Shown here: in pieces, positions 18,309-26,431 of the stretch
Layout of the letters: each line of letters begins with the position of its first letter
How positions within the stretch are numbered: position 1 is the stretch's first letter
From: Streptomyces pactum
GTDB lineage: Bacteria; Actinomycetota; Actinomycetes; Streptomycetales; Streptomycetaceae
Direction: 5' to 3'
Length of the DNA stretch: 64,000 bases
NCBI RefSeq assembly: GCF_002005225.1
Contig: NZ_CP019724.1
Span: forward strand, 4,466,501 to 4,530,500
Made by a program: the position numbers and the translations under genes
The notes under the pieces: model-generated
Databases searched by the model: none
Told to the model about the DNA's origin: nothing
What the model saw: the letters and a program-made list of their open reading frames with translations, nothing else

Positions 18309-18478
18309 GCTGGTGCGGGTTGAGCTGCTGCGGGTTGAGCTGGTAGCGGCCTGACGGCAGTTCGGTTCCCAGCCGCTCCCGGCCGCCGTACGGGTCCGGA
18401 CGCCGCCGGGGCGTCGGCGGTCGCGGCCGGGGTCGGACGGCCCTCCCGTACGGCGCACCGCGACGGGCCGGGTGGGCC

Positions 18479-18582
18479 CCCCAGGAGGTACCGAAGACCG
18501 GGCGCCCCAGGAGGTACCGAAGACCGGGTGCCCCGTGAGGTACCGATGGCCGGGTGCCCCGTGAGGTACCCGGCCATCGAGT
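18479..18582. repeat. 26-bp tandem repeat, four copies
   Basis: Four head-to-tail copies with a 26-bp period start at 18479, 18505, 18531 and 18557. The shared core is CCCC-rGtGAGGTACCgA-GrCCGGG, and each copy contains the palindrome GGTACC. The array lies between two convergent genes and ends 7 nt before the pepP stop. There are no unique spacers, so it is a minisatellite and not a CRISPR array. Confidence 0.85.
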
Positions 18583-18588
18583 CGAAGG

Positions 18589-20088
18589 TCAGCCCTTCAG
18601 CGCCGCCATCCACTCCTCGACCTCGTCCGACCGGCGCGGCAGCCCGGCGGACAGGTTCCGGTTGCCGTCCGCGGTGACGAGGATGTCGTCCTCGATGCGG
18701 ACGCCGATGCCCCGGTACTCCTCGGGCACGGTCAGGTCGTCGGCCTGGAAGTACAGGCCCGGCTCGACGGTGAGCACCATGCCGGGCTCCAGCGTGCCGT
18801 CGACGTACGACTCCACGCGCGCGGCCGCGCAGTCGTGGACGTCCATGCCGAGCATGTGGCCGGTGCCGTGCAGCGTCCAGCGGCGCTGCAGGCCCAGCTC
18901 CAGCACCCGCTCGACGGGGCCCTCGACCAGGCCCCACTCGACGAGCCGCTCGGCCAGCACGCGCTGGGAAGCGTCGTGGAAGTCGCGGTACTTGGCACCT
19001 GGCCGCACCGCCGCGATGCCGGCCTCCTGGGCGTCGTACACCGCGTCGTAGATCTTCTTCTGCAGCTCGCTGTAGCGGCCGTTGATCGGCAGCGTGCGCG
19101 TGACGTCCGCCGTGTAGTACGTGTGCGTCTCCACGCCCGCGTCGAGCAGCAGCAGGTCGCCGGAGCGGACCGGGCCGTCGTTGCGCACCCAGTGCAAGGT
19201 GCAGGCATGCGGTCCCGCGGCGCAGATGGAGCCGTAGCCGACGTCGTTGCCCTCCACGCGCGCGCGGAGGAAGAAGGTGCCCTCGATGTAGCGCTCGCTG
19301 GTCGCCTCGGCCTTGTCGAGGACCTTCACGACGTCCTCGAAGCCGCGCACGGTGGAGTCGACGGCCTTCTGCAGCTCGCCGATCTCGAACTCGTCCTTGA
19401 CCAGGCGGGCTTCGGAGAGGAACACGCGCAGTTCCTCGTCGCGCTCGGCGGTGACCTTGTCGGTCAGTGCCGCCTCGATGCCGGCGTCGTAGCCGCGCAC
19501 GACGCGGACCGGGCCGGTGGCCTCGCGCAGGCTGTCGGCCAGCTCGCGGACGTCGGAGGCGGGGATGCCGTACCGCTTCTCCGCCTCGGTGAGGGAGTGG
19601 CGGCGGCCGACCCACAGCTCGCCCTGGCCGTCGAGCCAGAACTCGCCGTTCTCACGGTCGGAGCGGGGCAGGAGGTAGATCGTCGCGGTGTGGCCGTCGC
19701 CCTTGGGCTCCAGGACCAGGACGCCGTCCTCGGTCTGGTTGCCGGTGAGGTAGGCGTACTCGACGGAGGCGCGGAAGGAGTACTCCGTGTCGTTCGAGCG
19801 GGTCTTCAGGTTGCCCGCGGGGACCACCAGGCGCTCGCCGGGGAAGCGGGCGGACAGCGCGGCACGGCGGGCGGCGGTCTCGGCGGCCTGGGCGATGGGC
19901 TCCGGGTCGCGCAGCTCGGTGTCGGCCCAGCCGGACTTCATGTTCTCGGCCAGCTCGTCGGACACGCCCGGGTACAGGCCGTTCTTGCGCTGCTTGATCG
20001 GCTCCTCGGACTCCTCCGGGGCCTCCGGGTTCTCCGAGATCTCCGGGTTCTCCGGGTTCTCCGGGGTGAGCTCCTCCGCCACGGTCAT
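18589..20088 (-). CDS. pepP: Xaa-Pro aminopeptidase (aminopeptidase P)
   Basis: A 499-residue M24B peptidase that removes N-terminal residues preceding proline. The five metal ligands are all visible: Asp in LLLLDAGVE, Asp in YTADVTRT, His in HGTGHMLGMDVHD, Glu in TVEPGLYF and Glu in GVRIEDDI. The N-terminal half is the usual non-catalytic domain. The first about 30 residues are a Pro/Glu/Asn repeat (PENPENPEISENPEAPE) encoded by a 9- to 12-nt repeat and are probably disordered. The start ATG has AAGGAGGATGACC before it. Confidence 0.95.
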   Translation of the reverse strand: MTVAEELTPENPENPEISENPEAPEESEEPIKQRKNGLYPGVSDELAENMKSGWADTELRDPEPIAQAAETAARRAALSARFPGERLVVPAGNLKTRSNDTEYSFRASVEYAYLTGNQTEDGVLVLEPKGDGHTATIYLLPRSDRENGEFWLDGQGELWVGRRHSLTEAEKRYGIPASDVRELADSLREATGPVRVVRGYDAGIEAALTDKVTAERDEELRVFLSEARLVKDEFEIGELQKAVDSTVRGFEDVVKVLDKAEATSERYIEGTFFLRARVEGNDVGYGSICAAGPHACTLHWVRNDGPVRSGDLLLLDAGVETHTYYTADVTRTLPINGRYSELQKKIYDAVYDAQEAGIAAVRPGAKYRDFHDASQRVLAERLVEWGLVEGPVERVLELGLQRRWTLHGTGHMLGMDVHDCAAARVESYVDGTLEPGMVLTVEPGLYFQADDLTVPEEYRGIGVRIEDDILVTADGNRNLSAGLPRRSDEVEEWMAALKG

Positions 20089-20214
20089 CCTCCTTGATAC
20101 GGCACTGGACCACCCCCATCGTACGGTCGTACGGAAGGGGGCACAGGGCCGAAGGGCCTGTTACACACGGGCGCGACCGTCCGTTATCCGTGGCGTACCG
20201 GGTGTCAGCGTCCG

Positions 20215-21651
20215 TTATTCGAACCGGACGGCCAGCAGTACGACGTCCTCCTCGGAGCCCGCGTCCGCCTTCCCGTCGGGCAGCACCGTGCGCAGGACGT
20301 GCTCGGCGACGGCGTGCGGGTCCCGGCGTTCGGCCCGCGGTACCCCGGCCGCCGCCGCGTGCAGCCGGGCGAAGGCCCGGTCGGCCGGGTCGCCGGTGCG
20401 GTGCAGCAGTCCGTCGGTGTACAGCAGAACCGTCTCTCCGGGTTCGGCCTGGAACTCCACGCTCGGCGCCTCCCAGCAGGCGAGCATGCCGAGCGGTGCG
20501 GAGACGGAGGTCTCGACGAACTCCGTACGCCGCTCCCCGATCAGCAGCGGCGGGCTGTGCCCGGCGCCGGCCAGCGTGATCCGGCGCAGCGCGGGCTCGC
20601 AGTACGCGAACAGGGCGGTGGCCGAGCGGGCGGGCTCGGTGAGGCGCAGCAGCAGCTCGAGGTCGGACAGGACGGCGACCGGGTCCTCGCCCTCCATCAC
20701 GGCGTACGCCCGCAGGGAGGCGCGCATCCGCCCCATCGCGGCGACGGCGCTGGGTCCGGACCCGGTGACGGACCCGACGGAGAGGCCGAGCGCCGCGTCC
20801 GGCAGCGGCAGCGCGTCGTACCAGTCGCCGCCGCCGCGCGGACCCGTGCGGTGCCGGGCGGCGAGCTGGACGCCCGGCACCCGCGGCAGGCGTGAGGGGA
20901 GCAGCTCCTCGGACATCGTCGACATGCACGCGCGCGTGCGCTCGATCTCCGCGAGGCGGACCAGGTGCTGGGCGGCGTACCGGGCGTAGAGGCCGGCGAG
21001 ATGGCGTTGCCGCTCATCCGGCTCGGCGGGTTCGTCGTAGAGCCATACGGCGGCTCCCAGGCGTCCGGTGCCCTCGGTGGACAGCGGGAGCGCGTAGCTG
21101 GCGGCGTAACCGAGGCGGGCGGCGACCTCCCGGTGGCGGGGGTCGAGGCCCTGCTCGGCGAACAGGTCGGGCTCGGCGATCCCGTTCTCACCGACCGGCA
21201 GTCCGTCCAGGATCCGCCCGTAGGCCAGGGCGCTTCGGGGGACGGTTTCGATGTGGCCGAGGTCGGCGCGGGCCAGGCCGAGGCCGACGGTGGTGTCCGG
21301 GCCGAGTCCGCCGGCCGGTTCCAGGACGATGAGACCGCGTCGGGCGCCCACCAGGGCGGCTCCCGCGCGCAATACCTCCTGGAGGCCCTCGGAAAGGGAG
21401 TCCGTACGGACCAGGCGCTCGGTCAGTTCGTGCAGCGTCGTGAGGTCCGAAACCCAGCCGGCCAGCCGGTCCTGGAGCAGGGCACCGGGGGCGGCACAAG
21501 GGGCTGCCGAGGCATCCGTGACCTCTGAGGTGTCCGTGGTGTTTGGCGCGGTGACCGGGGAGGTACCCGGGGCCGTGGACGCGACAGTGTGTGCGGGGGA
21601 CGGAACCGTTGCATCGATTCCGGCCACTTTCGCAGGGTGCGGGGCGTTCAT
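20215..21651 (-). CDS. GAF-linked SpoIIE/PP2C-type phosphatase with altered metal site
   Basis: A 478-residue protein: a Thr/Ala/Pro-rich N-terminal 55 residues, a GAF-like domain (about 65-235) and a PP2C/SpoIIE phosphatase domain (about 255-478). Family motifs present are GGGDWYDALPLPD, AGHSPPLLI, LLYTDGL and EEDVVLLAVR. The motif that normally reads GDVxGxG reads GSVTGSG here, so one metal-binding Asp is replaced by Ser and activity may be reduced or lost. Upstream, in the same frame, is a 30-codon ORF ending in TAA only eight codons before this ATG (see 21676-21768). It may regulate an anti-sigma-antagonist cascade. Confidence 0.87.
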   Translation of the reverse strand: MNAPHPAKVAGIDATVPSPAHTVASTAPGTSPVTAPNTTDTSEVTDASAAPCAAPGALLQDRLAGWVSDLTTLHELTERLVRTDSLSEGLQEVLRAGAALVGARRGLIVLEPAGGLGPDTTVGLGLARADLGHIETVPRSALAYGRILDGLPVGENGIAEPDLFAEQGLDPRHREVAARLGYAASYALPLSTEGTGRLGAAVWLYDEPAEPDERQRHLAGLYARYAAQHLVRLAEIERTRACMSTMSEELLPSRLPRVPGVQLAARHRTGPRGGGDWYDALPLPDAALGLSVGSVTGSGPSAVAAMGRMRASLRAYAVMEGEDPVAVLSDLELLLRLTEPARSATALFAYCEPALRRITLAGAGHSPPLLIGERRTEFVETSVSAPLGMLACWEAPSVEFQAEPGETVLLYTDGLLHRTGDPADRAFARLHAAAAGVPRAERRDPHAVAEHVLRTVLPDGKADAGSEEDVVLLAVRFE

Positions 21652-21675
21652 GGTGTCCGGCCTTCCGACCGGCGC

Positions 21676-21768
21676 TTACTGCTCAAAAGCATCGCAAACC
21701 CCCATGTCATTCTGCGCCGCTAGCAGTGTCTCCACATGTACACGCACTCGTAAGGAGATGTCCAGCAT
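21676..21768 (-). CDS. Possible 30-codon upstream ORF with TTA codon, in frame with the phosphatase
   Basis: The ATG at 21766-21768 begins MLDISLRVRVHVETLLAAQN, continues to DAFEQ, and stops at TAA (21676-21678). The following 24 nt are open and in frame with the phosphatase ATG, so a single stop codon separates the two. Codon 6 is TTA (21751-21753), the rare leucine codon read by bldA tRNA in Streptomyces. The peptide could be a regulatory leader, or the old N-terminus of the phosphatase now cut off by a point mutation. A modest ribosome site (AGCAGGACA) precedes it. No domain is recognisable, and coding status is inferred. Confidence 0.4.
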   Translation of the reverse strand: MLDISLRVRVHVETLLAAQNDMGVCDAFEQ

Positions 21769-22330
21769 TGTCCTGCTGGGATTCCTGGTGTCCATGAGGT
21801 CTGAGTGACCTCCTCCCCGGCCTCTTGCGGAAATACGAATTTGGCTTGAAACTGCCCTAGAGGACGCCTTGTTGCGGTCGACTGGGGGTGCTTCACGGAG
21901 CGTCACAGCGGTCGTGATGGGTACGTACTCGGAGAAGGCCAGGGGTGGTTGGGGACCGCCCGGAACCTGGCGGTGGACCCGGGCGTCCTATCCACCGACG
22001 ACCGTGCCCCATCCTCCCGTGGCGGAGGCGGACAGAAATACGCGGGACGGCAAAACGCCAGACTTCGCCACCCCGCGCCACGCCCATGCTTTTGTCAGAC
22101 GCAGTGTGGACGGAACCGCCGCGGACGCAGTCAGTGTTCGACCCACAGGGGTTCCCCTTGCCCTTGGCGGTGATGTCCTCGGCGGTGACGCCTCCCAACG
22201 GAGGTGTCCGAGCCGGGATGTCTCCCGGCGGGGTGTGATGCGCCACCAGCTACGCACAGCGAAGAGATCGACACATGGTGTGATGTGACCACGGTGTTGC
22301 CAGGCGTGCAACGGAAAGGAACGAGCGCTC
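21769..22330. other. Gene-free divergent region
   Basis: A 562-nt stretch between the phosphatase leader ORF (minus) and the primase-like gene (plus). Base composition is less GC-biased than the neighbouring genes. The only structures noted are the inverted repeat GCCGGGA-4-TCCCGGC (22212-22229) and a short GTTGC/GCAAC pair near 22294-22310, before the plus-strand gene. Short frames here have no convincing start or codon bias. It probably holds two divergent promoters. Confidence 0.5.
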
Positions 22331-22996
22331 ATGCGCGAGATCCTCGGAAGGCGACGCAGGCTCTTGTCCCAGCACGACGACGAGCGGCCTGAGCTGATCG
22401 GTGCGGCTCTGACGTACGCGACGCAATGGCAGTGGCCTGTACTCCCGGGCGTGGCGGCGGACCCGCGGTCGCGGTCGCGCTGCGCCTGCCCCGACCCCGA
22501 GTGCACGGTGCCCGGTGCGCACCCCTTCGACCCCGGCCTCCTCGCCGCCACCACCGACGGGCGCATGGTCCGCTGGTGGTGGACCAACCGGCCCACCGCG
22601 CCGATCGTCCTGGCCACCGGGGGCAGCGCCCCGTGCGCCGTCTCCCTGCCCGCCCTGCCGGCCGCCCACGCCCTCGCCGCGCTCGACCGCGCGGGGCTGC
22701 GGCTCGGCCCGGTCATCGCCTCGCCCACCCGTTGGTCGTTGCTGGTCAGGCCGTACTCGATGGAGCAACTGGGTGAACTGCTCTATGCCAAGGACTTCGT
22801 CCCCGGCTCCCTGCGCTTCCACGGCGAGGGCGGCTATCTCGCGCTGCCCCCGTCCGAGACCGGCGGGGGCGCCGTCCGCTGGGAGCGGGCGCCGCTGCCC
22901 GGCTCCGCCTCGCCCTGGGTGCCCGACGTGGAGGCCGTGGTGGACGCGGTGGTCGACGCCCTCACTCGTACGGGTGTGAGCGCGCCCGAGTTCTAG
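22331..22996 (+). CDS. Primase-polymerase-like N-terminal domain protein, possibly degenerate
   Basis: A 221-residue protein that resembles the stand-alone bifunctional primase-polymerase (prim-pol) domain proteins common in Streptomyces: GAALTYATQWQWPVLPG, a Cys-containing segment (CACPDPECTVPGAHPF), and WWWTNRPTAPIVLATGG. In active prim-pol proteins the position after the W-x-x-P-x-A-N-I segment is followed by a GvDxD metal motif; that motif is absent here (the residues read LATGGSAPCAVSL), so catalysis is doubtful. GGAAAGGAACGAG precedes the ATG. The gene is isolated and the function is unknown. Confidence 0.72.
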   Translation: MREILGRRRRLLSQHDDERPELIGAALTYATQWQWPVLPGVAADPRSRSRCACPDPECTVPGAHPFDPGLLAATTDGRMVRWWWTNRPTAPIVLATGGSAPCAVSLPALPAAHALAALDRAGLRLGPVIASPTRWSLLVRPYSMEQLGELLYAKDFVPGSLRFHGEGGYLALPPSETGGGAVRWERAPLPGSASPWVPDVEAVVDAVVDALTRTGVSAPEF

Positions 22997-23051
22997 GGGT
23001 CTGCGGCGCGCGCGGAAGTCGGCGCCCGCCCGTGTCGTTATCGTCCGCCCC

Positions 23052-23858
23052 ATGCCGCTTCATGCTGGGGAGCACCGCGCCGCCGGGCAGCACCGCGCCG
23101 CCAGGCAGCACCGTGCCGCCAGGTCGCGCCGAGCCGTCGGGCCGGACCGAGCCGTCGGGCCGGACCGTCGGCGGTTCCGGCTGTACGGGCTCGCCGGCGT
23201 CGTGGTGTGCGCGGTCGTGCTGCCGTTCGCCGTGGCGTCCGCGGGGCCCCCGGGCGGCGGGGATGACGAGAAACCTCCGGCCGGACGTCTCCTCTCGCAG
23301 GGCGGGGACGGAAAGGCGTCCGAAGGCGCCGGCCGTACCCCGGAAGCGGCATCCCGTTCACCGCTGCCCCCCGGCCCGGCCACCGCCGTGCGCTGCGGCC
23401 CCGAACTCACCTCGCCCGAAGGCGTCGAGGCGCAGACCTGCGTCGTGACGCAGGGTGCGGAGACCTGGGCGCGGACCTACTACCGCAACGCGAGCGGAGA
23501 CCCGCTCGAATCCGTCCTGAGCCTGATGGGGCCCGACGGCCGCAGCGTGCGGACGCGCTGCGCCGTGGGTGCCGAGGACGCGCCGGGCACCTGCGAGACG
23601 CCCAGGGAGCGCACCCGGGGCGGGCCGGCGGCGTACACCGCGGTCGCGGAGTTCGCGGTCCGGGCCGGGTACGGGCCGCTGGTGCTGCGTAGCGGCAGCA
23701 ACCGGAACGACAGGGGTGACGGGGGTGACGGGACCGGCCAGGGTGACAAGGACGACGAGGCCGGCCGCAGCGACGTGGGCGGCAGGCGCGGTGGCGGCGA
23801 CGGTGGCGCTGGACGCGTCGGCAACGGGGACAACTCGCCTGGGTTAACGGGGAGTTGA
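23052..23858 (+). CDS. Single-pass membrane or secreted hypothetical protein
   Basis: A 268-residue protein with an Arg/His/Ala-rich N-terminus made of repeated QHRAA units (DNA repeat about 23076-23130), then one hydrophobic helix (LYGLAGVVVCAVVLPFAVASA). The extracytoplasmic part has two Cys pairs (RCGPEL, AQTCVV, RTRCAV, PGTCET), which could form disulfides, and a Gly/Asp-rich tail (GDGGDGTGQGDKDDEAGRSD). The visible order suggests a membrane-anchored beta domain. I recognise no family. The ATG at 23052 has no clear ribosome site, so the true start may be downstream; 23052 is tentative. Confidence 0.6.
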   Translation: MPLHAGEHRAAGQHRAARQHRAARSRRAVGPDRAVGPDRRRFRLYGLAGVVVCAVVLPFAVASAGPPGGGDDEKPPAGRLLSQGGDGKASEGAGRTPEAASRSPLPPGPATAVRCGPELTSPEGVEAQTCVVTQGAETWARTYYRNASGDPLESVLSLMGPDGRSVRTRCAVGAEDAPGTCETPRERTRGGPAAYTAVAEFAVRAGYGPLVLRSGSNRNDRGDGGDGTGQGDKDDEAGRSDVGGRRGGGDGGAGRVGNGDNSPGLTGS

Positions 23859-23899
23859 CGAGCGAACGCGGTGGGTGCGCGACCGGAGGTATGGAAAGA

Positions 23900-23937
23900 C
23901 CCGGTTGCTGGCGACGGGGGATGCACCAGCAACCGGG
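23900..23937. terminator. Hairpin terminator, first of a pair
   Basis: CCCGGTTGCTGG (23900-23911) pairs perfectly with CCAGCAACCGGG (23926-23937), giving a 12-bp stem and 14-nt loop, 42 nt past the stop of the plus-strand membrane-protein gene. Confidence 0.7.
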
Positions 23938-23950
23938 CTACTCGAACGGT

Positions 23951-23988
23951 AACAAGAGATCGGCGGTTAGCAAATTCGATCTCTTGTT
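23951..23988. terminator. Hairpin terminator with T-run, second of a pair
   Basis: AACAAGAGATCG (23951-23962) pairs perfectly with CGATCTCTTGTT (23977-23988), again a 12-bp stem and 14-nt loop. The plus strand ends in TTTT, so it fits intrinsic termination. It is less GC-rich than the first hairpin and sits just 13 nt after it. Confidence 0.7.
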
Positions 23989-24057
23989 TTCCGGTCACCG
24001 ACTGGCCTGTCTTCCGCGGGAGTTGTGACTGGAGTCACGCCGCCCCGGACCGGAGCT

Positions 24058-24081
24058 CCGGCTGACCGGTCGGTCAGCCGG
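24058..24081. terminator. Hairpin downstream of the DUF5926 gene
   Basis: CCGGCTGACC (24058-24067), a 4-nt loop, and GGTCAGCCGG (24072-24081) make a perfect 10-bp stem about 20 nt past the minus-strand gene stop at 24102. A smaller palindrome GTGACTGGAGTCAC lies at 24025-24038. Confidence 0.6.
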
Positions 24082-24101
24082 GCCCGCTCCCAGGCTGTGC
24101 G

Positions 24102-25091
24102 CTAGCTGAGGGTGACCTGTCGGTTGGTCAGACCGCCGCGTGCCCGGCGTTCGTCGTGGGTGAGCGGGGTGTCCGTGGTCAGGGCCTCGGCGAGGCGCTC
24201 GGCGAACTCGGCTGCCGGCTTCTCGACGTCCTGAGCGGTGACCTCGCTCGGCAGGTCCCACACCGGAACGGTGAGCCCGTGGGCGCGGAAGGAGCCGACG
24301 AGACGGGTGCCCTCGCCGAGGGACGACCGGCCCGCGGCGTGCAGCCGGGCAAGAGCGTCCAGAAGCCGCTCCTCCTCGTGCGGCATGACCCAGCGCAGGT
24401 GGTTCTTCTCCGGCGTCTCGCACCAGTAGGCGGAGTCCACGCTCTGGAGCCGGACGGTCGGGATGGCCGCGGCGTTGGCCCGCTCCAGGGACGCGGTCAC
24501 CTCCGGCGTGGCGTTCTCCGGGTCCGGAACCCAGAACTCGAAGCCAGCGTGGACGGCCGGCTCGAACGCTCCCTCGGGGTCGAGCAGGTCCTGCAGCCGC
24601 GGACCGTCGGCCGGCGCGCGGCGGCCCTGCACCGGCGTACCCGCTTCGGCGGTCAGCGCGCGCTGGAGGGTGTCGGCGAGGTCGCGGCTGATGTCACCCG
24701 ACGCCGTGTCATTCTGCAGGCCGAGCAGGACCGAGCCGTCGTCGCGGCGCAGGGCCGGCCAGGCCATCGGCAGCACCGTGGCCAGGGTGACGGAGGGAAC
24801 GCCGTCGGGCAGGCCGTCCTTCAGGGTCAGCCCGACCGTGGCCGCCGGCACCAGCTCACGCAGGGCCACCCAGTCGCACTCGCCGGGAAGTCCCTCGAAC
24901 GGGCGCTGCACCAGCTCGGTAGTGGCCTGGGCGGCGGCCCGGCCGTGGCACGCCTTGTAGCGGCGGCCGCTGCCACAGGGGCAGGGCTCGCGGGCACCGA
25001 CGACCGGGAAGTTGCCGTCAGCGCCTGCGGCGCGGGCACCGCCGACGGGCTGCGGGCGCTTGGCCTTCGTCTGGGGTCGCTTCTTGGCCAT
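24102..25091 (-). CDS. DUF5926-family protein with N-terminal SEC-C zinc motif
   Basis: A 329-residue protein. The N-terminal basic stretch KKRPQTKAKRPQ is followed by the SEC-C zinc-binding motif EPCPCGSGRRYKACHG (C-x-C-x8-C-H, residues about 36-52), the same motif found at the end of SecA. The rest (about 55-329) is the conserved actinobacterial DUF5926 domain with no known activity. The ATG at 25089-25091 (MAKKRP) was chosen over an ATG nine codons upstream because GGGAGACACC precedes it. The role is unknown; the zinc motif suggests binding to protein or nucleic acid. Confidence 0.85.
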   Translation of the reverse strand: MAKKRPQTKAKRPQPVGGARAAGADGNFPVVGAREPCPCGSGRRYKACHGRAAAQATTELVQRPFEGLPGECDWVALRELVPAATVGLTLKDGLPDGVPSVTLATVLPMAWPALRRDDGSVLLGLQNDTASGDISRDLADTLQRALTAEAGTPVQGRRAPADGPRLQDLLDPEGAFEPAVHAGFEFWVPDPENATPEVTASLERANAAAIPTVRLQSVDSAYWCETPEKNHLRWVMPHEEERLLDALARLHAAGRSSLGEGTRLVGSFRAHGLTVPVWDLPSEVTAQDVEKPAAEFAERLAEALTTDTPLTHDERRARGGLTNRQVTLS

Positions 25092-25553
25092 CGTGGGTGT
25101 CTCCCGGTTGCGGCTCATCTAGTACGGGCGCGAGCCTAGCCGTTCACACCCCGGCCGCCGGGAACCTGTGGACAACGGACCTGCGGTGGACAACTCGCAC
25201 GGGGCTCCGTGCGGCTTCCCCGCCGCTTTCCCCTCCCGCATTCCCCTCCTGTTTTCCCCTGCCGCTTTCCCTTTGGCTTCCCTGTGCGGGCCACGGGTCG
25301 GCTCGCGCGGGCCCGCTGGGTCAGCGCGCCGGGCCTGCGGGCCACCGTGCTTGGTCTGCTCGGTCTGCTCGGTCTGCTTGGCCGGCTCGGTCGGCTCGCG
25401 AGACCTGCTGGCTCAGCGCGCAGGGGATCGCCGGGTCGGCTCGGCTCGCGCGGCTCTGCCGGGTCACCGCGCCCCGGCCTGTCGGCTCAGCGCGCCCGGG
25501 CCCCCGATGCGGCGTGGGCGTGCCGCCGAGGCAGCGTGCGCGGGCCCGTCCGG
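25092..25553. repeat. Repeat-rich gap with DnaA-like boxes
   Basis: A 462-nt gap. Near the DUF5926 end it has a perfect DnaA-type box TTGTCCACA (25167-25175, minus) and TTGTCCACC (25186-25194, minus). Then comes a pyrimidine-rich run (about 25215-25282) with repeated TTTCCC blocks, and five copies of a 9-bp unit GGTCTGCTC or its variants (25353-25397). Several frames pass through, but they are repetitive and unlike any protein I know. Confidence 0.6.
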
Positions 25554-26105
25554 TCAGCCGAGGTCCTCGAGAGCCTCCGCGAAGTCCAGGCCGGGGATCT
25601 CCGACACCGCCGGTGCCGTGATCCGGGTGGCGAAGTCGTCGCGCCGGTGCCCGGCGTCCGGGTCGTGCACGTCGTCGTGGACGACGACCCACACCGTGAC
25701 CTCGCCGCGCGCGTCGTCCCGTACGCCCCAGTCGTCGGCGAGAGCGGTGATGATGTTCAGCCCGCGGCCGCCGTGTGCCGTGACCGAAGGGGTCGCCGGT
25801 GCCGGACGGGTCGGTCCGCCGCCGTCCGTGACCTCCACGACGAGCCTGCCGCCCGCGTCCACCTGCCACGCGGCGCGTACATCGCCGTCCCCGGCCAGGG
25901 CGTCGCCCAGCGGACGGCCGTGTTTGCACGCGTTGCTCAAGAGCTCGGAAAGAACCAGTACGGCGTCGTCGATGACCGATTCCGCGACACCCCCGCTGCG
26001 CAACTGCTCCCGCATCCGGTGCCTTGCTTTCCCCACGCCCGCAGGGCCATGGGGAACGGCCATGCTCGACGACGTGGGCACTTCCTGTGCCACCACCAAC
26101 GCCAC
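25554..26105 (-). CDS. ATP-binding regulatory protein (GHKL, anti-sigma type)
   Basis: A 183-residue single GHKL domain: N-box LSELLSNACKHGRP, G1 DGGGPTRP, G2 GGRGLNII. The same class as the protein at 17844-18308, but a different subgroup with a C-terminal 40-residue tail (DFATRITAPAVSEIPGLDFA). The GTG at 26103-26105 (MALVVAQEVP) is chosen because GAAGGAGGTCTCGGGG precedes it; the frame upstream to 26192 has no ribosome site. A STAS or sigma partner is not next to it, so the pathway is unknown. Confidence 0.85.
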   Translation of the reverse strand: MALVVAQEVPTSSSMAVPHGPAGVGKARHRMREQLRSGGVAESVIDDAVLVLSELLSNACKHGRPLGDALAGDGDVRAAWQVDAGGRLVVEVTDGGGPTRPAPATPSVTAHGGRGLNIITALADDWGVRDDARGEVTVWVVVHDDVHDPDAGHRRDDFATRITAPAVSEIPGLDFAEALEDLG

Positions 26106-26431
26106 CCCCGAGACCTCCTTCGCCCCACGCCACCGTGTGGATGCCCCTCTGGCCTGGACCGGAAACCGGCCGGTCGCCGCCCAGTGACGCATTCGACACG
26201 GTCGAACACGTACCGAACGCGCCGGAGCACTCCCCGTAACAGCATGGCTGGATTTCGTCGGTGTGGCCGAGACTGGAGAATGCGGTAGACGGGCCGCCGG
26301 GTCAAGTGTGCGGACGAGGGTTCACGGGTGGATCACGGACGAGCCACGCATGAACCACGGACGAGCCACGCATGAACCACGGACGAGCCACGCATGAACC
26401 ACGGACGAGCCACGCATGAACCACGGACGGA
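26106..26431. other. Gap upstream of the ATP-binding regulator, downstream of glpQ-like gene
   Basis: A 326-nt stretch. The part near 26106-26320 must hold the promoter of the minus-strand ATP-binding regulator; I recognise no clear -10/-35 pair. The rest is occupied by the 22-bp repeat array described separately. Confidence 0.5.
26341..26428. repeat. 22-bp tandem repeat, four perfect copies
   Basis: Four identical copies of GAGCCACGCATGAACCACGG plus AC (22 bp) occupy 26341-26362, 26363-26384, 26385-26406 and 26407-26428; a partial copy (GATCACGGAC) precedes them. The array ends 3 nt before the stop of the phosphodiesterase gene. A period of 22 bp is close to two helical turns. No spacers. 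Confidence 0.9.

Noticed and set aside
26341..26428. CRISPR array
   Set aside because: Repeats are contiguous without spacers and no cas genes are present; same for the arrays at 18479, 34397 and 58849.
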